The notes: a model not told the origin generated them from the letters alone. Shown: positions 1 through 5,878, numbered from the stretch's first letter. The stretch: 5,878 nucleotides of DNA from Gemmatimonadota bacterium (GCA_009845645.1 VXZF01000029.1:1-5878); one strand, 5' to 3'. Numbers and translations are program-made.

Positions 1-885
1 GACGATTACGGCAGCACGGCAGCCCAGGTCTCGGCTTGGGCCGGGATTCACTACTATGCCTGTAGGTTCTGCGACTACCGAGTACGCGAAGCGTACCCGG
101 CCCACACGCTGACGTGGCCTGATGGCAATGGGCACCTCGTTACACAACTCGCTAATAGATTGGGAAAGAACGAGATAAAGCGACAGGCGCTAGTGGCTCG
201 TCTAACCGAGGAGCGGTCGCAGGTGCGGTTGGGATACATCGACTTGGCGACCGGGGAAAAACGGCAACTGACCGCGCAGGCCGTGGTGTACGCTGGCAAG
301 CTCCACACAGCTCCCTACTCGATCGTGGGCTTGCCAGATGCACAAGCCCAGGCTATGGCAGCTATTGAGTACAGCCCGTGGTTGGTGGCGGCGATTTTTC
401 TCAAAGAGCCGCTCTCGGATCAGCAGACTACTTGGGACAATGTCTTGTACGACAGCCCATCGCTGGGCTATGTGGTCGCCGACCATCAGCAGGGTGACGG
501 CCGCGTGTTGATGTACTATTGGCCCTTTGTCGATCAACTCGCGGATGCCCGGCACACCTTGCTCGCACAGGACCACTCATTCTGGGCTGAACAGATCATG
601 GCCGATTTGCGCCGAGTTCATCCGGAGCTAGACGACCTCGTAGAGCGCGTCGATCTGTATCGCTGGGGGCACGGGATGATGCGGCCCAGTCCTGGGGCGC
701 TGTGGGGGCCGATGGCTGGTTGGCGACAGAAGCCAATGGAGCGGATATTTTTTGCTTCGTGCGATGCGACAGGGCTGCCCCTGTGCGAAGAAGCGATCTT
801 TGCCGGTATGCTGGCGGCGGAGCGGGCCATGGACTGTCTCGGCGTGGCGTATTCTTCCTCGCTGGGAGGACTTGCGGATGCCTAG
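1..885 (+). CDS. FAD-dependent amine-oxidase-like oxidoreductase, C-terminal part (5' end outside window)
   Basis: The frame is open from the first base, so this is the last 294 residues of a larger protein. The N-terminal Rossmann FAD-binding region is missing. Near window residues 1-20 lies a DDYG...SAWAGIHYYA segment, followed by WPDGNG at 39-44. I recognise both from flavin-containing amine-oxidase-type proteins found beside spermidine synthases. Residues 249-275 (FFASCDATG, then EEAIFAGMLAAERAM) match the C-terminal FAD-contact motif of that superfamily, in which a G...E(G/E)A...SG..AA pattern closes the cofactor site. No membrane helix is visible. The gene overlaps the spermidine synthase start by 8 bases, implying translational coupling. 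By inference it may oxidise a polyamine or polyamine-derived group, but the substrate cannot be read from the sequence. Family assignment is fairly firm; function is not. The TTG at 160 is internal and not a start. Confidence 0.82.
   Translation, partial: DDYGSTAAQVSAWAGIHYYACRFCDYRVREAYPAHTLTWPDGNGHLVTQLANRLGKNEIKRQALVARLTEERSQVRLGYIDLATGEKRQLTAQAVVYAGKLHTAPYSIVGLPDAQAQAMAAIEYSPWLVAAIFLKEPLSDQQTTWDNVLYDSPSLGYVVADHQQGDGRVLMYYWPFVDQLADARHTLLAQDHSFWAEQIMADLRRVHPELDDLVERVDLYRWGHGMMRPSPGALWGPMAGWRQKPMERIFFASCDATGLPLCEEAIFAGMLAAERAMDCLGVAYSSSLGGLADA
864..870 (+). promoter_or_regulatory. Ribosome-binding site fixing the spermidine synthase start
   Basis: GGGAGGA lies seven bases before the ATG at 878. 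It selects that ATG over the in-frame ATG at 752, which lies deep inside the upstream gene. The site sits within the last codons of the oxidoreductase gene, consistent with coupled translation. Confidence 0.8.
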
Positions 886-2398
886 GCTGGGTGCGCTGTT
901 TTTGCTGGTAGCCATTTTTTCGGCCGCGGTCTGCGCCATCGTCTATCAGCTACTCATCGGCAGCGTGTCGTCCTACTTTCTCGGCAATAGCGTCGAGCAG
1001 TTTTCTCTGACGATCGGCTTTTTTCTCGCCGCGATGGGGCTTGGCTCTTGGCTTTCGCGCTTTGTCGCCGACCACTTGCTGTTGACGCGGCTAGCCCAGT
1101 TAGAGATTTGGCTGGGGCTTTTGGGTGGGGTTTCGGTTGGCGTACTCTACGTGCTCTACGGATACACCGATCACTTTAGGGTCGGCATGTTGGCGTTGAG
1201 CACGGCGATTGGTGCGTTGATCGGCCTAGAAGTGCCGCTGATTACCCGGCTTTTGCGCGGGCACGGTACGCTGCGCGCGGCGTTATCTAATGTTTTGTCC
1301 CTCGACTATCTGGGGGCTTTGTTGGCCTCGTTACTCTTCCCGTACATCCTCTTGCCCTTCCTCGGCAGCCTACATACAGCACTGGTCGCCGGCTTGATCA
1401 ACGCCGGCCTCGGCCTCGGCGTGGTGCTTGCGTTTAAAGAGGTGTTGATAGAGCAGCGCGCCTTCCGCTCGCTAGGAGTGCAAGCGCTTGTAGTTATTGC
1501 GGCGCTAGGGGCGTTAGCTTGGCAGGGAGAGGGGCTGCGGGCGCGATGGGAAAGCGACCTCTACGAAGACCACATCGTCCACAGCGAGCAATCGGCCTAC
1601 CAGCAAATCGTCCTGACTCGGCGCGACGAACATCTGCGGCTCTATCTCAACGGGCATTTGCAATTCGCTTCCATTGACGAACACCGCTATCACGAAGCCC
1701 TAGTCCATCCGGCTATGGCGCTGGCTCCCTCTCGCGAAAGGGTTCTCATCATCGGGGGAGGGGATGGGCTGACGGCGCGGGAAGTGCTAAAATACGAGGA
1801 GGTCCAGCACGTCGATTTAGTTGATCTCGATCCGGCAGTGACTCGGTTGGGCCAGCGCAACATCTACTTGACGCGGCTCAACGACAACTCCTTGAACCGC
1901 CGCCAAGTTCGCGTGGTCAACGAAGATGGTTTTGTCTTTTTGCAGCGCGAACACGTGCCGTATGGAGCGATACTAATCGACTTGCCGGATCCCCGCGAGG
2001 AGAGCTTGGCCAAACTCTATTCGGTCGAGGCCTATAGGCTATGTCGAAAGTTGCTTAGCCCGCAAGGCGTCTTGGCGACCCAAGCTTCCAGCCCGTACCA
2101 CGTCCGCGCGGCGTACTGGAGCATTGCCGCCGCCTTGGAGGAAGCGGGCTTTGCCGTCCACTCCTATCACTTGCACGTGCCCTCTTTTGGCGAGTGGGGG
2201 TTCCACTTGGCAGGACCCGCTGGACTAGACCCGACGACGGTCGCCTTCGCCGTTCCCACGCGCTATATCGACCGCCAAGTCTGGAGTGCCCTCGCGGTGT
2301 TTGACGGTGACATGACCCGCTTGCCTGTGCAGGCCAACCGACTTGATAGGCCGGTGCTAGCGCGTTATTATCGACAGGGTCGGGGTACTCAGTTTTGA
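878..2398 (+). CDS. speE: Membrane-fused spermidine synthase (polyamine aminopropyltransferase)
   Basis: A 506-residue protein with seven predicted membrane helices (about 4-26, 42-60, 72-94, 102-122, 139-163, 166-187, 199-216), followed by a cytosolic aminopropyltransferase domain from about 230. Spermidine synthases transfer the aminopropyl group of decarboxylated S-adenosylmethionine to an amine such as putrescine. Visible motifs are YQ at 241-242, LNGHLQ...DEHRYHE at 257-273, the nucleotide loop GGGDG at 293-297, acidic ribose-contact residues D316/D318, ED at 349-350, and the catalytic Asp as D368 in DLPDP. A late PSFGEWGF motif resembles the family's VPTYPSG.W.F. Ordinary SpeE is about 280-310 residues and soluble, so the membrane half is a real fusion. 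Two departures from classical SpeE are LNG for LDG and DLPDPREE for D(S/T)(S/T)DP.GPA, so the amine acceptor may not be putrescine. The ATG at 878 is chosen for its Shine-Dalgarno sequence and the hydrophobic segment that follows at once. It overlaps the upstream gene by 8 bases. The symbol denotes family membership, not proven orthology. Confidence 0.9.
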   Translation: MPRLGALFLLVAIFSAAVCAIVYQLLIGSVSSYFLGNSVEQFSLTIGFFLAAMGLGSWLSRFVADHLLLTRLAQLEIWLGLLGGVSVGVLYVLYGYTDHFRVGMLALSTAIGALIGLEVPLITRLLRGHGTLRAALSNVLSLDYLGALLASLLFPYILLPFLGSLHTALVAGLINAGLGLGVVLAFKEVLIEQRAFRSLGVQALVVIAALGALAWQGEGLRARWESDLYEDHIVHSEQSAYQQIVLTRRDEHLRLYLNGHLQFASIDEHRYHEALVHPAMALAPSRERVLIIGGGDGLTAREVLKYEEVQHVDLVDLDPAVTRLGQRNIYLTRLNDNSLNRRQVRVVNEDGFVFLQREHVPYGAILIDLPDPREESLAKLYSVEAYRLCRKLLSPQGVLATQASSPYHVRAAYWSIAAALEEAGFAVHSYHLHVPSFGEWGFHLAGPAGLDPTTVAFAVPTRYIDRQVWSALAVFDGDMTRLPVQANRLDRPVLARYYRQGRGTQF

Positions 2399-2411
2399 AA
2401 GGACATGTCAG

Positions 2412-2960
2412 ATGGGTTTAAGGAAATGGTTCGGTGGTCGCCAAGACGAGGACGAACCGACCTATCAGGAGTACTCACTCAGCACCATGAAGGTGGGTTT
2501 TCTAGTCGATTACGACCTCAAAACGTGGCAAGTCACTGGCCGTGGAAGCTATGACTACGAAGGCTATACTACCGAGGAATGGGAATTGCAGGCTGATGGT
2601 CAGGTGTGCTTCCTCGAGCGCGCCGTAGAAGACGGCAAAGCCTATTGGACTTTAACGCGGGCGATTGGCATCAACGAAATCGAAGGCGATATTGCCGCGG
2701 TGATCATCGCCGAAGGCGACCCGCCTGAAATTGTACGGTTTGAGGGTGATGAGTACGTGGGGAGCACGAGCGACGCGGGCCTGTACCGCAAAGACGGCAC
2801 CGACGCGGAGCGCGAATTTGTCAACTGGTCGTTTGAAGGGGAAGAAGACAAGGTGCTTTTCATCAGCCAGTGGGGCGAGCGCGACTTTGCCGCGTACGCA
2901 GGCTTGGAGGTAGAAGAATACCAATTCACCGACATCCTGCCGGTGGAGGAGGGCACTTGA
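2412..2960 (+). CDS. DUF4178 domain protein
   Basis: A 182-residue protein, markedly acidic, with no signal peptide or membrane helix, so probably cytosolic. It is recognised as DUF4178 by its pattern: VGFLVDYDLKTWQVTG at 28-43 leading to a YDYEGY...EWEL stretch (47-59), then LER at 68-70 and a W-T-L-T-R segment at 79-83. The C-terminal part has ISQWGERDF at 151-159 and EEYQFTDILP at 168-177. These spaced Trp/Tyr residues on short predicted beta strands suggest one small beta-rich domain. No catalytic motif is visible and the family has no settled biochemical role. DUF4178 genes commonly occur beside DUF350 and spermidine synthase genes, as here. The start has an AAAGGA site at 2398-2403, eight bases upstream, and a 13-base gap after the previous stop. 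A possible ATG at 2405 is in another frame. The assignment is by motif memory, not a profile search. Confidence 0.85.
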   Translation: MGLRKWFGGRQDEDEPTYQEYSLSTMKVGFLVDYDLKTWQVTGRGSYDYEGYTTEEWELQADGQVCFLERAVEDGKAYWTLTRAIGINEIEGDIAAVIIAEGDPPEIVRFEGDEYVGSTSDAGLYRKDGTDAEREFVNWSFEGEEDKVLFISQWGERDFAAYAGLEVEEYQFTDILPVEEGT

Positions 2961-2961
2961 A

Positions 2962-3663
2962 ATGGCTTGGCGCGTAGCGGCCTTAGCGCTGTGGGGTTTG
3001 ATTGCCTGCGGGTCAAAAGACCCGGTGCGGGAGCTAATACGCGACTTAGATCGCTATCCCGAGTACTCGCTGATCGTCGATGATACTCGTATCGAAGGCT
3101 CGTTTTTTCCCGACTACGCCCTGCGCTTTCAGGTGTTGACGGCTGCGGGGCAGCGCGTCGCCGGGCGCGATACCATCGTGTACGAGGAGCGCCGCACCGA
3201 TTGGATGGAAGTCCGCGAAGAGACCTTCTACCGCTACGAAAAGTATGTCGGCATGGTAGTGGCCTCCAAGTCGCTAGATGGTCGCCGCACTGGCACTAGT
3301 CAAGCGCACCCACCTGGCTATCAGTACGTCGGCAATCCCCAGTACGGGTTTTGGGGAGGCGGTGGGTTTTGGCAATTTTACGGCCAGTACGCGCTGATGC
3401 GCGACTTAATGGGAGGATGGGGCGTTGGCCGGGGCGATTGGGAGGACTACCGCCGCAACCGGGAAAGGGGTCGCCCGTACTACGGGCCGACGAAGGGAGG
3501 CCGCCCCACTTTTGGGTCGCGCGGCTCGCAGACCCAAAAGACGCGACCGCAATTCTACCAGCGCCAGCAAAGCCGTCGCCAAGCCTTTAGTGGTCAAGTC
3601 AAAAACCGCATGGGCCGCACCACTTCCGGGTGGGGACGCGGTTCCTCGCGCTTTGGAAAATAG
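2962..3663 (+). CDS. Putative lipoprotein with Gly/Arg-rich C-terminal tail
   Basis: A 233-residue protein. A very short signal peptide ends in the lipobox LIAC (residues 13-16), predicting lipidation at C16. Residues 17-18 are Gly-Ser rather than Asp, which in Gram-negative bacteria favours the outer membrane. Residues about 20-115 form a compact mixed domain rich in charged and aromatic residues (YPEYSLIVDD, FYRYEKYVGM). Residues 117-150 are Gly/aromatic-rich (PPGYQYVGNPQYGFWGGGG, then FWQFYGQYALM). From 169 to the end there are 16 Arg/Lys and no Asp/Glu, with many Gly, Gln and Ser, so this part is probably disordered and strongly basic. The start follows the preceding stop by one base, with GGAGGAGGG at 2945-2953 eight bases upstream. 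I cannot name a family with confidence. Its position resembles that of small DUF4247- or YjfM-type (DUF1190) proteins in DUF350 clusters elsewhere, but I cannot show homology by eye. Role unknown. Confidence 0.8.
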   Translation: MAWRVAALALWGLIACGSKDPVRELIRDLDRYPEYSLIVDDTRIEGSFFPDYALRFQVLTAAGQRVAGRDTIVYEERRTDWMEVREETFYRYEKYVGMVVASKSLDGRRTGTSQAHPPGYQYVGNPQYGFWGGGGFWQFYGQYALMRDLMGGWGVGRGDWEDYRRNRERGRPYYGPTKGGRPTFGSRGSQTQKTRPQFYQRQQSRRQAFSGQVKNRMGRTTSGWGRGSSRFGK

Positions 3664-3668
3664 GGGGA
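3662..3668 (+). promoter_or_regulatory. Ribosome-binding site selecting the GTG start of the DUF350 gene
   Basis: AGGGGGA overlaps the stop codon of the lipoprotein gene and lies five bases before the GTG at 3674. It decides that start against the ATG at 3425, which would put about 80 Arg-rich residues antiparallel in character to a membrane protein and would overlap the lipoprotein gene by 239 bases. Confidence 0.75.
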
Positions 3669-3673
3669 ACGCA

Positions 3674-4516
3674 GTGGACAATATAGTGCAGATGGCCCAG
3701 TCCTTAGTCTATCTTGTAGAGGCTTTCGTCCTGCTCTTCGTTGCCAAGCAGGTCTATGCCCGAGTTTTTCGCCGGGTCAATCTCAAAGACGAACTCTTCG
3801 GTCGCAACAACCACGCGATGGCCGTTGCAGTGGGCGGCTATTTCTTTGGGATTTGTTTGGCGTTAGGAGGGGCGTTGAGCGGCCCTTCGCTCGGCTGGCA
3901 AGCCGACCTGCTGGGCATTGCCCAGTACGGTCTCTTGGCGATTGTCCTGATGGTCGTCGCCGGCGTACTCTGCGAGCGGGCGCTCCTGTTCCACTTCGAC
4001 AACCGCAAGGAGGTCATCGAGGATCACAATATGGGGACGGCCTTTGTCGAAGCGGGGATGCACATTGCCAATGGCCTGATTGTGCTGGCCATTGTGTTGG
4101 GTGAAGGGCCGCTGTGGAGCGGTGTGGTTTTCTGGCTGCTGGCGCAAGTGGTGCTGGTGGTGGCTGGGCTGCTCTACGAGTGGATTACCCCACATTCGAT
4201 TCACCGCGAACTAGAACGCGACAACGCCGCGGTCGGCTTGGCCTTCGGCGGCGTGCTGGTGGGCATGGGCAACATTGTCAGCATCGCCGCGGCCGGCGAC
4301 TACGCAGGGTGGATCGAAAGCCTCAAAATTTTTGGCATGGACGTGGTCTTTGGTTTTGTCGCACTCTACGTCATCCACAAGTTGACCGATATGCTCTTGG
4401 CACCTAGCGTGCGCTTGGGTGCCGAACAGGTCGAAGAGCAGCCGAATGTGGGTGCCGGGCTTATAGAGGCCTTCGGCTACGTGGGTGGATCGATCCTAAT
4501 CGTCTGGATCTTCTGA
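3674..4516 (+). CDS. Tandem DUF350 integral membrane protein
   Basis: With the GTG start the protein has 280 residues and about eight membrane helices (roughly 5-26, 48-68, 80-103, 121-142, 147-169, 184-208, 215-238, 259-279). Four helices begin with a polar Asn/Asp motif: RNNHAMAVAVGG (44-55), EDHNMGTAFVEA (116-127), RDNAAVGLAFGG (182-193) and EQPNVGAGLIEA (255-266). The first resembles the third, and the second the fourth, at spacings of 138-139 residues, so the protein is two DUF350 copies head to tail. Single DUF350 proteins such as YjfL of Escherichia coli are about 130 residues. The family's function is unknown; polar residues at the helix starts could line a pore or substrate site, but that is inference. 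It is the last gene of the run, 10 bases after the lipoprotein gene, which suggests it acts with the membrane spermidine synthase. Its last 21 bases overlap the opposing gene. Confidence 0.88.
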   Translation: MDNIVQMAQSLVYLVEAFVLLFVAKQVYARVFRRVNLKDELFGRNNHAMAVAVGGYFFGICLALGGALSGPSLGWQADLLGIAQYGLLAIVLMVVAGVLCERALLFHFDNRKEVIEDHNMGTAFVEAGMHIANGLIVLAIVLGEGPLWSGVVFWLLAQVVLVVAGLLYEWITPHSIHRELERDNAAVGLAFGGVLVGMGNIVSIAAAGDYAGWIESLKIFGMDVVFGFVALYVIHKLTDMLLAPSVRLGAEQVEEQPNVGAGLIEAFGYVGGSILIVWIF

Positions 4517-5530
4517 ACTATCCTGTCGGCTCCGATGCCACTGCCATAGTAGAGTCGGCCCACCGACGAAGACATAGGTCAGAGTTGCTAAAGCATGGGT
4601 CAATGTGGCAGTGGCCAAAGCAGTGGCAAGGGGTACTGTATAGAGGCGGTGCAGGGCTTCGCCGAAGAGGAGGTGATACGAGCCGATTCCTCCAGGCGTT
4701 GGAATGATCACTCCGATAGACGATATGGCCATGACTACTAGCGCCGCTACTGCGTCGAGGTCGTATGTCTGGTCCAAGCCCATGCCGACAAAAGCCGCGT
4801 AGATAATAAATATATAGGCTGCGTTGAGGAGGACCGAGCTGACTATAATTTCAAAGTACGCCGTCGGTTGTTGCCGCAAGGCGGAAAGCCCGCCGATGAA
4901 GGTCTCGATGATTTCGAGGACCCGCTCGCCGCTTCCCCAAGCGTGCCGTGCGAGTAGCGGGCGAATTACAGCTAAAATTTTTTCCCGATAAACCGATACC
5001 AAGACCAAGGCACCGAGTGCAACTAAGCAGCCGGCTAGGGCTAGTAGGCCGACGGTGTCCCGATCGGCACCGCCCGGCATCCAAAGTACGGGCAGGGCAA
5101 TATCGATATAGACGATGAGCCAGAACAAGACGATGAGCCAAAACAGATCGAGAATGCGCTCCACCACTATCGTGGCCATCAAGGCGCTGATGCTCGCCCC
5201 AGTGGTCCACTTGAGGCTGACACACCGCAGAACCTCACCCGAACGCGGCACGGCCACATTGGCCGCATAGCATATAGCTAAGGCGAGCGACGCGTTGAGA
5301 TTGCTTACCTGCGGCGCAAAGGGTCGCATCAGGACCAGCCAGCGCCAAGCCCGCAAGACCAAGGTCCCCAGCGTTGCAACGCACATGACCGCGGCCCAAA
5401 CCGGCGAAAGGCCGGTCATGGCATCCCAGAGTTCGCCGCGGTTTATCCCCTCAAAGGCCCAATAAATAAAAAGCCCCATTAGGCCTAAGCTCAGCCCGTA
5501 CTGGAGGGCTTGTTTCAGCATCTTGTGCAT
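4496..5530 (-). CDS. UPF0104 / LPG-synthase-type (YbhN/AglD-like) integral membrane protein
   Basis: A 344-residue protein with about eight membrane helices. Family signatures are RAWRW at 60-64, NVAVPRSGEVLR at 91-102, TIVVERILDL at 120-129 and IPTPGGIGSYH at 276-286. This is the membrane domain shared by MprF-type lysylphosphatidylglycerol synthases and stand-alone UPF0104 proteins. It lacks the cytosolic aminoacyl-transfer domain of MprF, so it cannot be called a lysyltransferase; roles in lipid or lipid-linked sugar translocation have been proposed for relatives. The C-terminus is a short acidic tail. Residues 129-140 hold a doubled LFWLIV, an in-frame 18-base duplication. The start is uncertain: the ATG at 5530 has no Shine-Dalgarno, nor does the in-frame ATG at 5521. 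No usable start lies upstream in frame. It lies downstream of cysC across a hairpin, so it may have its own promoter or rely on readthrough. Confidence 0.88.
   Translation of the reverse strand: MHKMLKQALQYGLSLGLMGLFIYWAFEGINRGELWDAMTGLSPVWAAVMCVATLGTLVLRAWRWLVLMRPFAPQVSNLNASLALAICYAANVAVPRSGEVLRCVSLKWTTGASISALMATIVVERILDLFWLIVLFWLIVYIDIALPVLWMPGGADRDTVGLLALAGCLVALGALVLVSVYREKILAVIRPLLARHAWGSGERVLEIIETFIGGLSALRQQPTAYFEIIVSSVLLNAAYIFIIYAAFVGMGLDQTYDLDAVAALVVMAISSIGVIIPTPGGIGSYHLLFGEALHRLYTVPLATALATATLTHALATLTYVFVGGPTLLWQWHRSRQDSSEDPDD
5111..5146. repeat. In-frame 18-base tandem duplication
   Basis: Two adjacent 18-base copies (5111-5128 and 5129-5146) begin with the same twelve bases, GACGATGAGCCA, and match at 16 of 18 positions. 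On the minus strand they encode LFWLIV twice, within a membrane helix of the UPF0104 protein. The reading frame is kept. Confidence 0.85.
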
Positions 5531-5606
5531 CGCGCAGGCAAACGCAAAGCAGGGGATCGCTAGATCCCCTGCTGCATGGCGGAAGGAATAGGCTGGGTGG
5601 GTTTGT
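5531..5606 (-). other. Intergenic region between cysC and the UPF0104 gene
   Basis: The only real intergenic stretch in the window, 76 bases long. Its main feature is the hairpin at 5548-5573. Only 17 bases separate the hairpin from the ATG at 5530, with no recognisable ribosome-binding site and no room for a complete promoter. No convincing promoter pair is seen elsewhere in it. Confidence 0.6.
5548..5573 (-). terminator. Probable intrinsic terminator of cysC
   Basis: A perfect 11-bp inverted repeat (AGCAGGGGATC and its complement) encloses a four-base loop. Read on the minus strand it lies 33 bases after the cysC stop and is followed by TTTGCGTTTG, a weak and interrupted T tract. Stem strength favours a terminator; the poor T run leaves room for leaky termination or a leader hairpin of the UPF0104 mRNA. 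Confidence 0.65.
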
Positions 5607-5878
5607 TCAAGCCTGTATGGGTTGAATTTTGCCCATTTTCTCTAATAGATCGATGACCTGCGCGGCCGCCTCCGAGGGCGTTGCTGTGTCGGTTTCGATG
5701 ATCAATTCAGGCTTTTCAGGTTCTTCATAAGGGTCTGAAACACCGGTAAAATTGGGTATTTCACCGGCTCGGGCTTTTTTGTAGAGGTCCTTGGGATCGC
5801 GCTCTTCACACAGCTCAATTGGAGTATTGACAAAAATTTCGACGAAATCGCCCTCTGCCATCAGCGCCCGCACTCCGT
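5607..5878 (-). CDS. cysC: Adenylylsulfate (APS) kinase, C-terminal part (5' end outside window)
   Basis: The last 89-90 residues of APS kinase, which phosphorylates adenosine 5'-phosphosulfate with ATP to give PAPS, the sulfate donor for assimilation and sulfotransferases. The family signature is plain: [19 protein letters not shown], then [15 protein letters not shown] and the SDPYE-PE-PEL segment, matching the F(I/V)E(V/I)FVDTP...C..RDPKGLYKKAR.GE...FTG pattern of CysC. Residues of the [14 protein letters not shown] stretch form the APS-binding lid in characterised enzymes. The Walker A half lies beyond the right edge, so I cannot tell a free CysC from a CysNC fusion. The frame stays open to the edge; the GTG at 5873 is internal. 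Codons are more A/T-rich (GAA, AAA, ATT) than in the neighbouring genes. The gene ends before a probable terminator hairpin. Confidence 0.93.
   Translation of the reverse strand, partial: GVRALMAEGDFVEIFVNTPIELCEERDPKDLYKKARAGEIPNFTGVSDPYEEPEKPELIIETDTATPSEAAAQVIDLLEKMGKIQPIQA

Noticed and set aside
752..877. Upstream ATG giving a 548-residue spermidine synthase
   Set aside because: The added 42 residues lie inside the oxidoreductase frame, look unlike a membrane-protein start and lack a ribosome site; the ATG at 878 has one at ideal spacing.
2642..3016. Antisense frame of 124 codons opposite DUF4178 and the lipoprotein start
   Set aside because: Ser/Pro/Arg-rich shadow without recognisable motif; the plus-strand genes explain the region. 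The same holds for the antisense frames within 75-939, 3406-3681 and 3863-4204.
3425..3673. Upstream ATG giving a 363-residue DUF350 protein
   Set aside because: The extra residues are an out-of-frame reading of the Arg-rich lipoprotein tail; the GTG at 3674 has a good ribosome site and gives two exact 140-residue halves.
4554..4567. GTCGG-CCCA-CCGAC hairpin after the DUF350 stop as a terminator
   Set aside because: Only five base pairs, no T tract, and it lies in conserved coding sequence of the UPF0104 gene.
4798..4816. A/T-rich patch resembling a promoter -10 region
   Set aside because: It encodes Tyr/Ile/Phe residues of a membrane helix in the UPF0104 protein and has no partner -35 element.
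5585..5610. TTGAAC / TATTCC pair on the minus strand as a promoter for the UPF0104 gene
   Set aside because: The spacing is 14 bases, short of the usual 16-18, and the -10 match is poor.
4496..5878. UPF0104 and cysC genes as parts of the polyamine cluster
   Set aside because: They lie on the opposite strand in a convergent arrangement, and cysC belongs to sulfate assimilation; adjacency alone is not enough.
1..5878. tRNA or rRNA genes, CRISPR arrays, insertion sequences, phage genes
   Set aside because: No spaced direct repeats, transposase motifs, terminal inverted repeats or RNA-gene signatures were seen by eye; coding sequence fills nearly the whole window.

Overview
The window looks like a chromosomal segment of a Gram-negative, probably uncultured bacterium. 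Base composition is fairly GC-rich, reading frames are densely packed, and ribosome-binding sites are of the AGGAGG type. One gene encodes a lipoprotein whose residue after the lipidated Cys is not Asp, which fits outer-membrane sorting. I cannot assign a phylum from the sequence alone.

Positions 1-4516, plus strand: five tightly spaced genes read as one operon that enters from the left edge. In order they are the C-terminal part of an FAD-dependent amine-oxidase-like oxidoreductase (1-885), a spermidine synthase fused to seven membrane helices (878-2398), a DUF4178 protein (2412-2960), a lipoprotein with a Gly/Arg-rich tail (2962-3663), and a tandem DUF350 membrane protein (3674-4516). Junctions are an 8-base overlap, then gaps of 13, 1 and 10 bases, so co-expression is very likely. 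No promoter is visible, so it should lie left of the window.

Positions 4496-5878, minus strand: a UPF0104/LPG-synthase-type membrane protein (4496-5530) whose 3' end overlaps the DUF350 gene by 21 bases. Upstream of it is the C-terminal part of adenylylsulfate kinase CysC (5607-5878, cut by the right edge). The 76 bases between these two hold a perfect 11-bp hairpin, probably the cysC terminator.

The notable content is the plus-strand cluster. An aminopropyltransferase embedded in the membrane, a flavin oxidoreductase, a small soluble DUF4178 protein, a lipoprotein and a DUF350 membrane protein suggest an envelope-located polyamine pathway. As I recall, comparative-genomic work has linked DUF350, DUF4178, polyamine enzymes and PspA-type membrane-stress proteins, but the biochemical role is not settled. 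The substrate, the product and the task of the lipoprotein remain open. The UPF0104 and cysC genes are probably unrelated neighbours.
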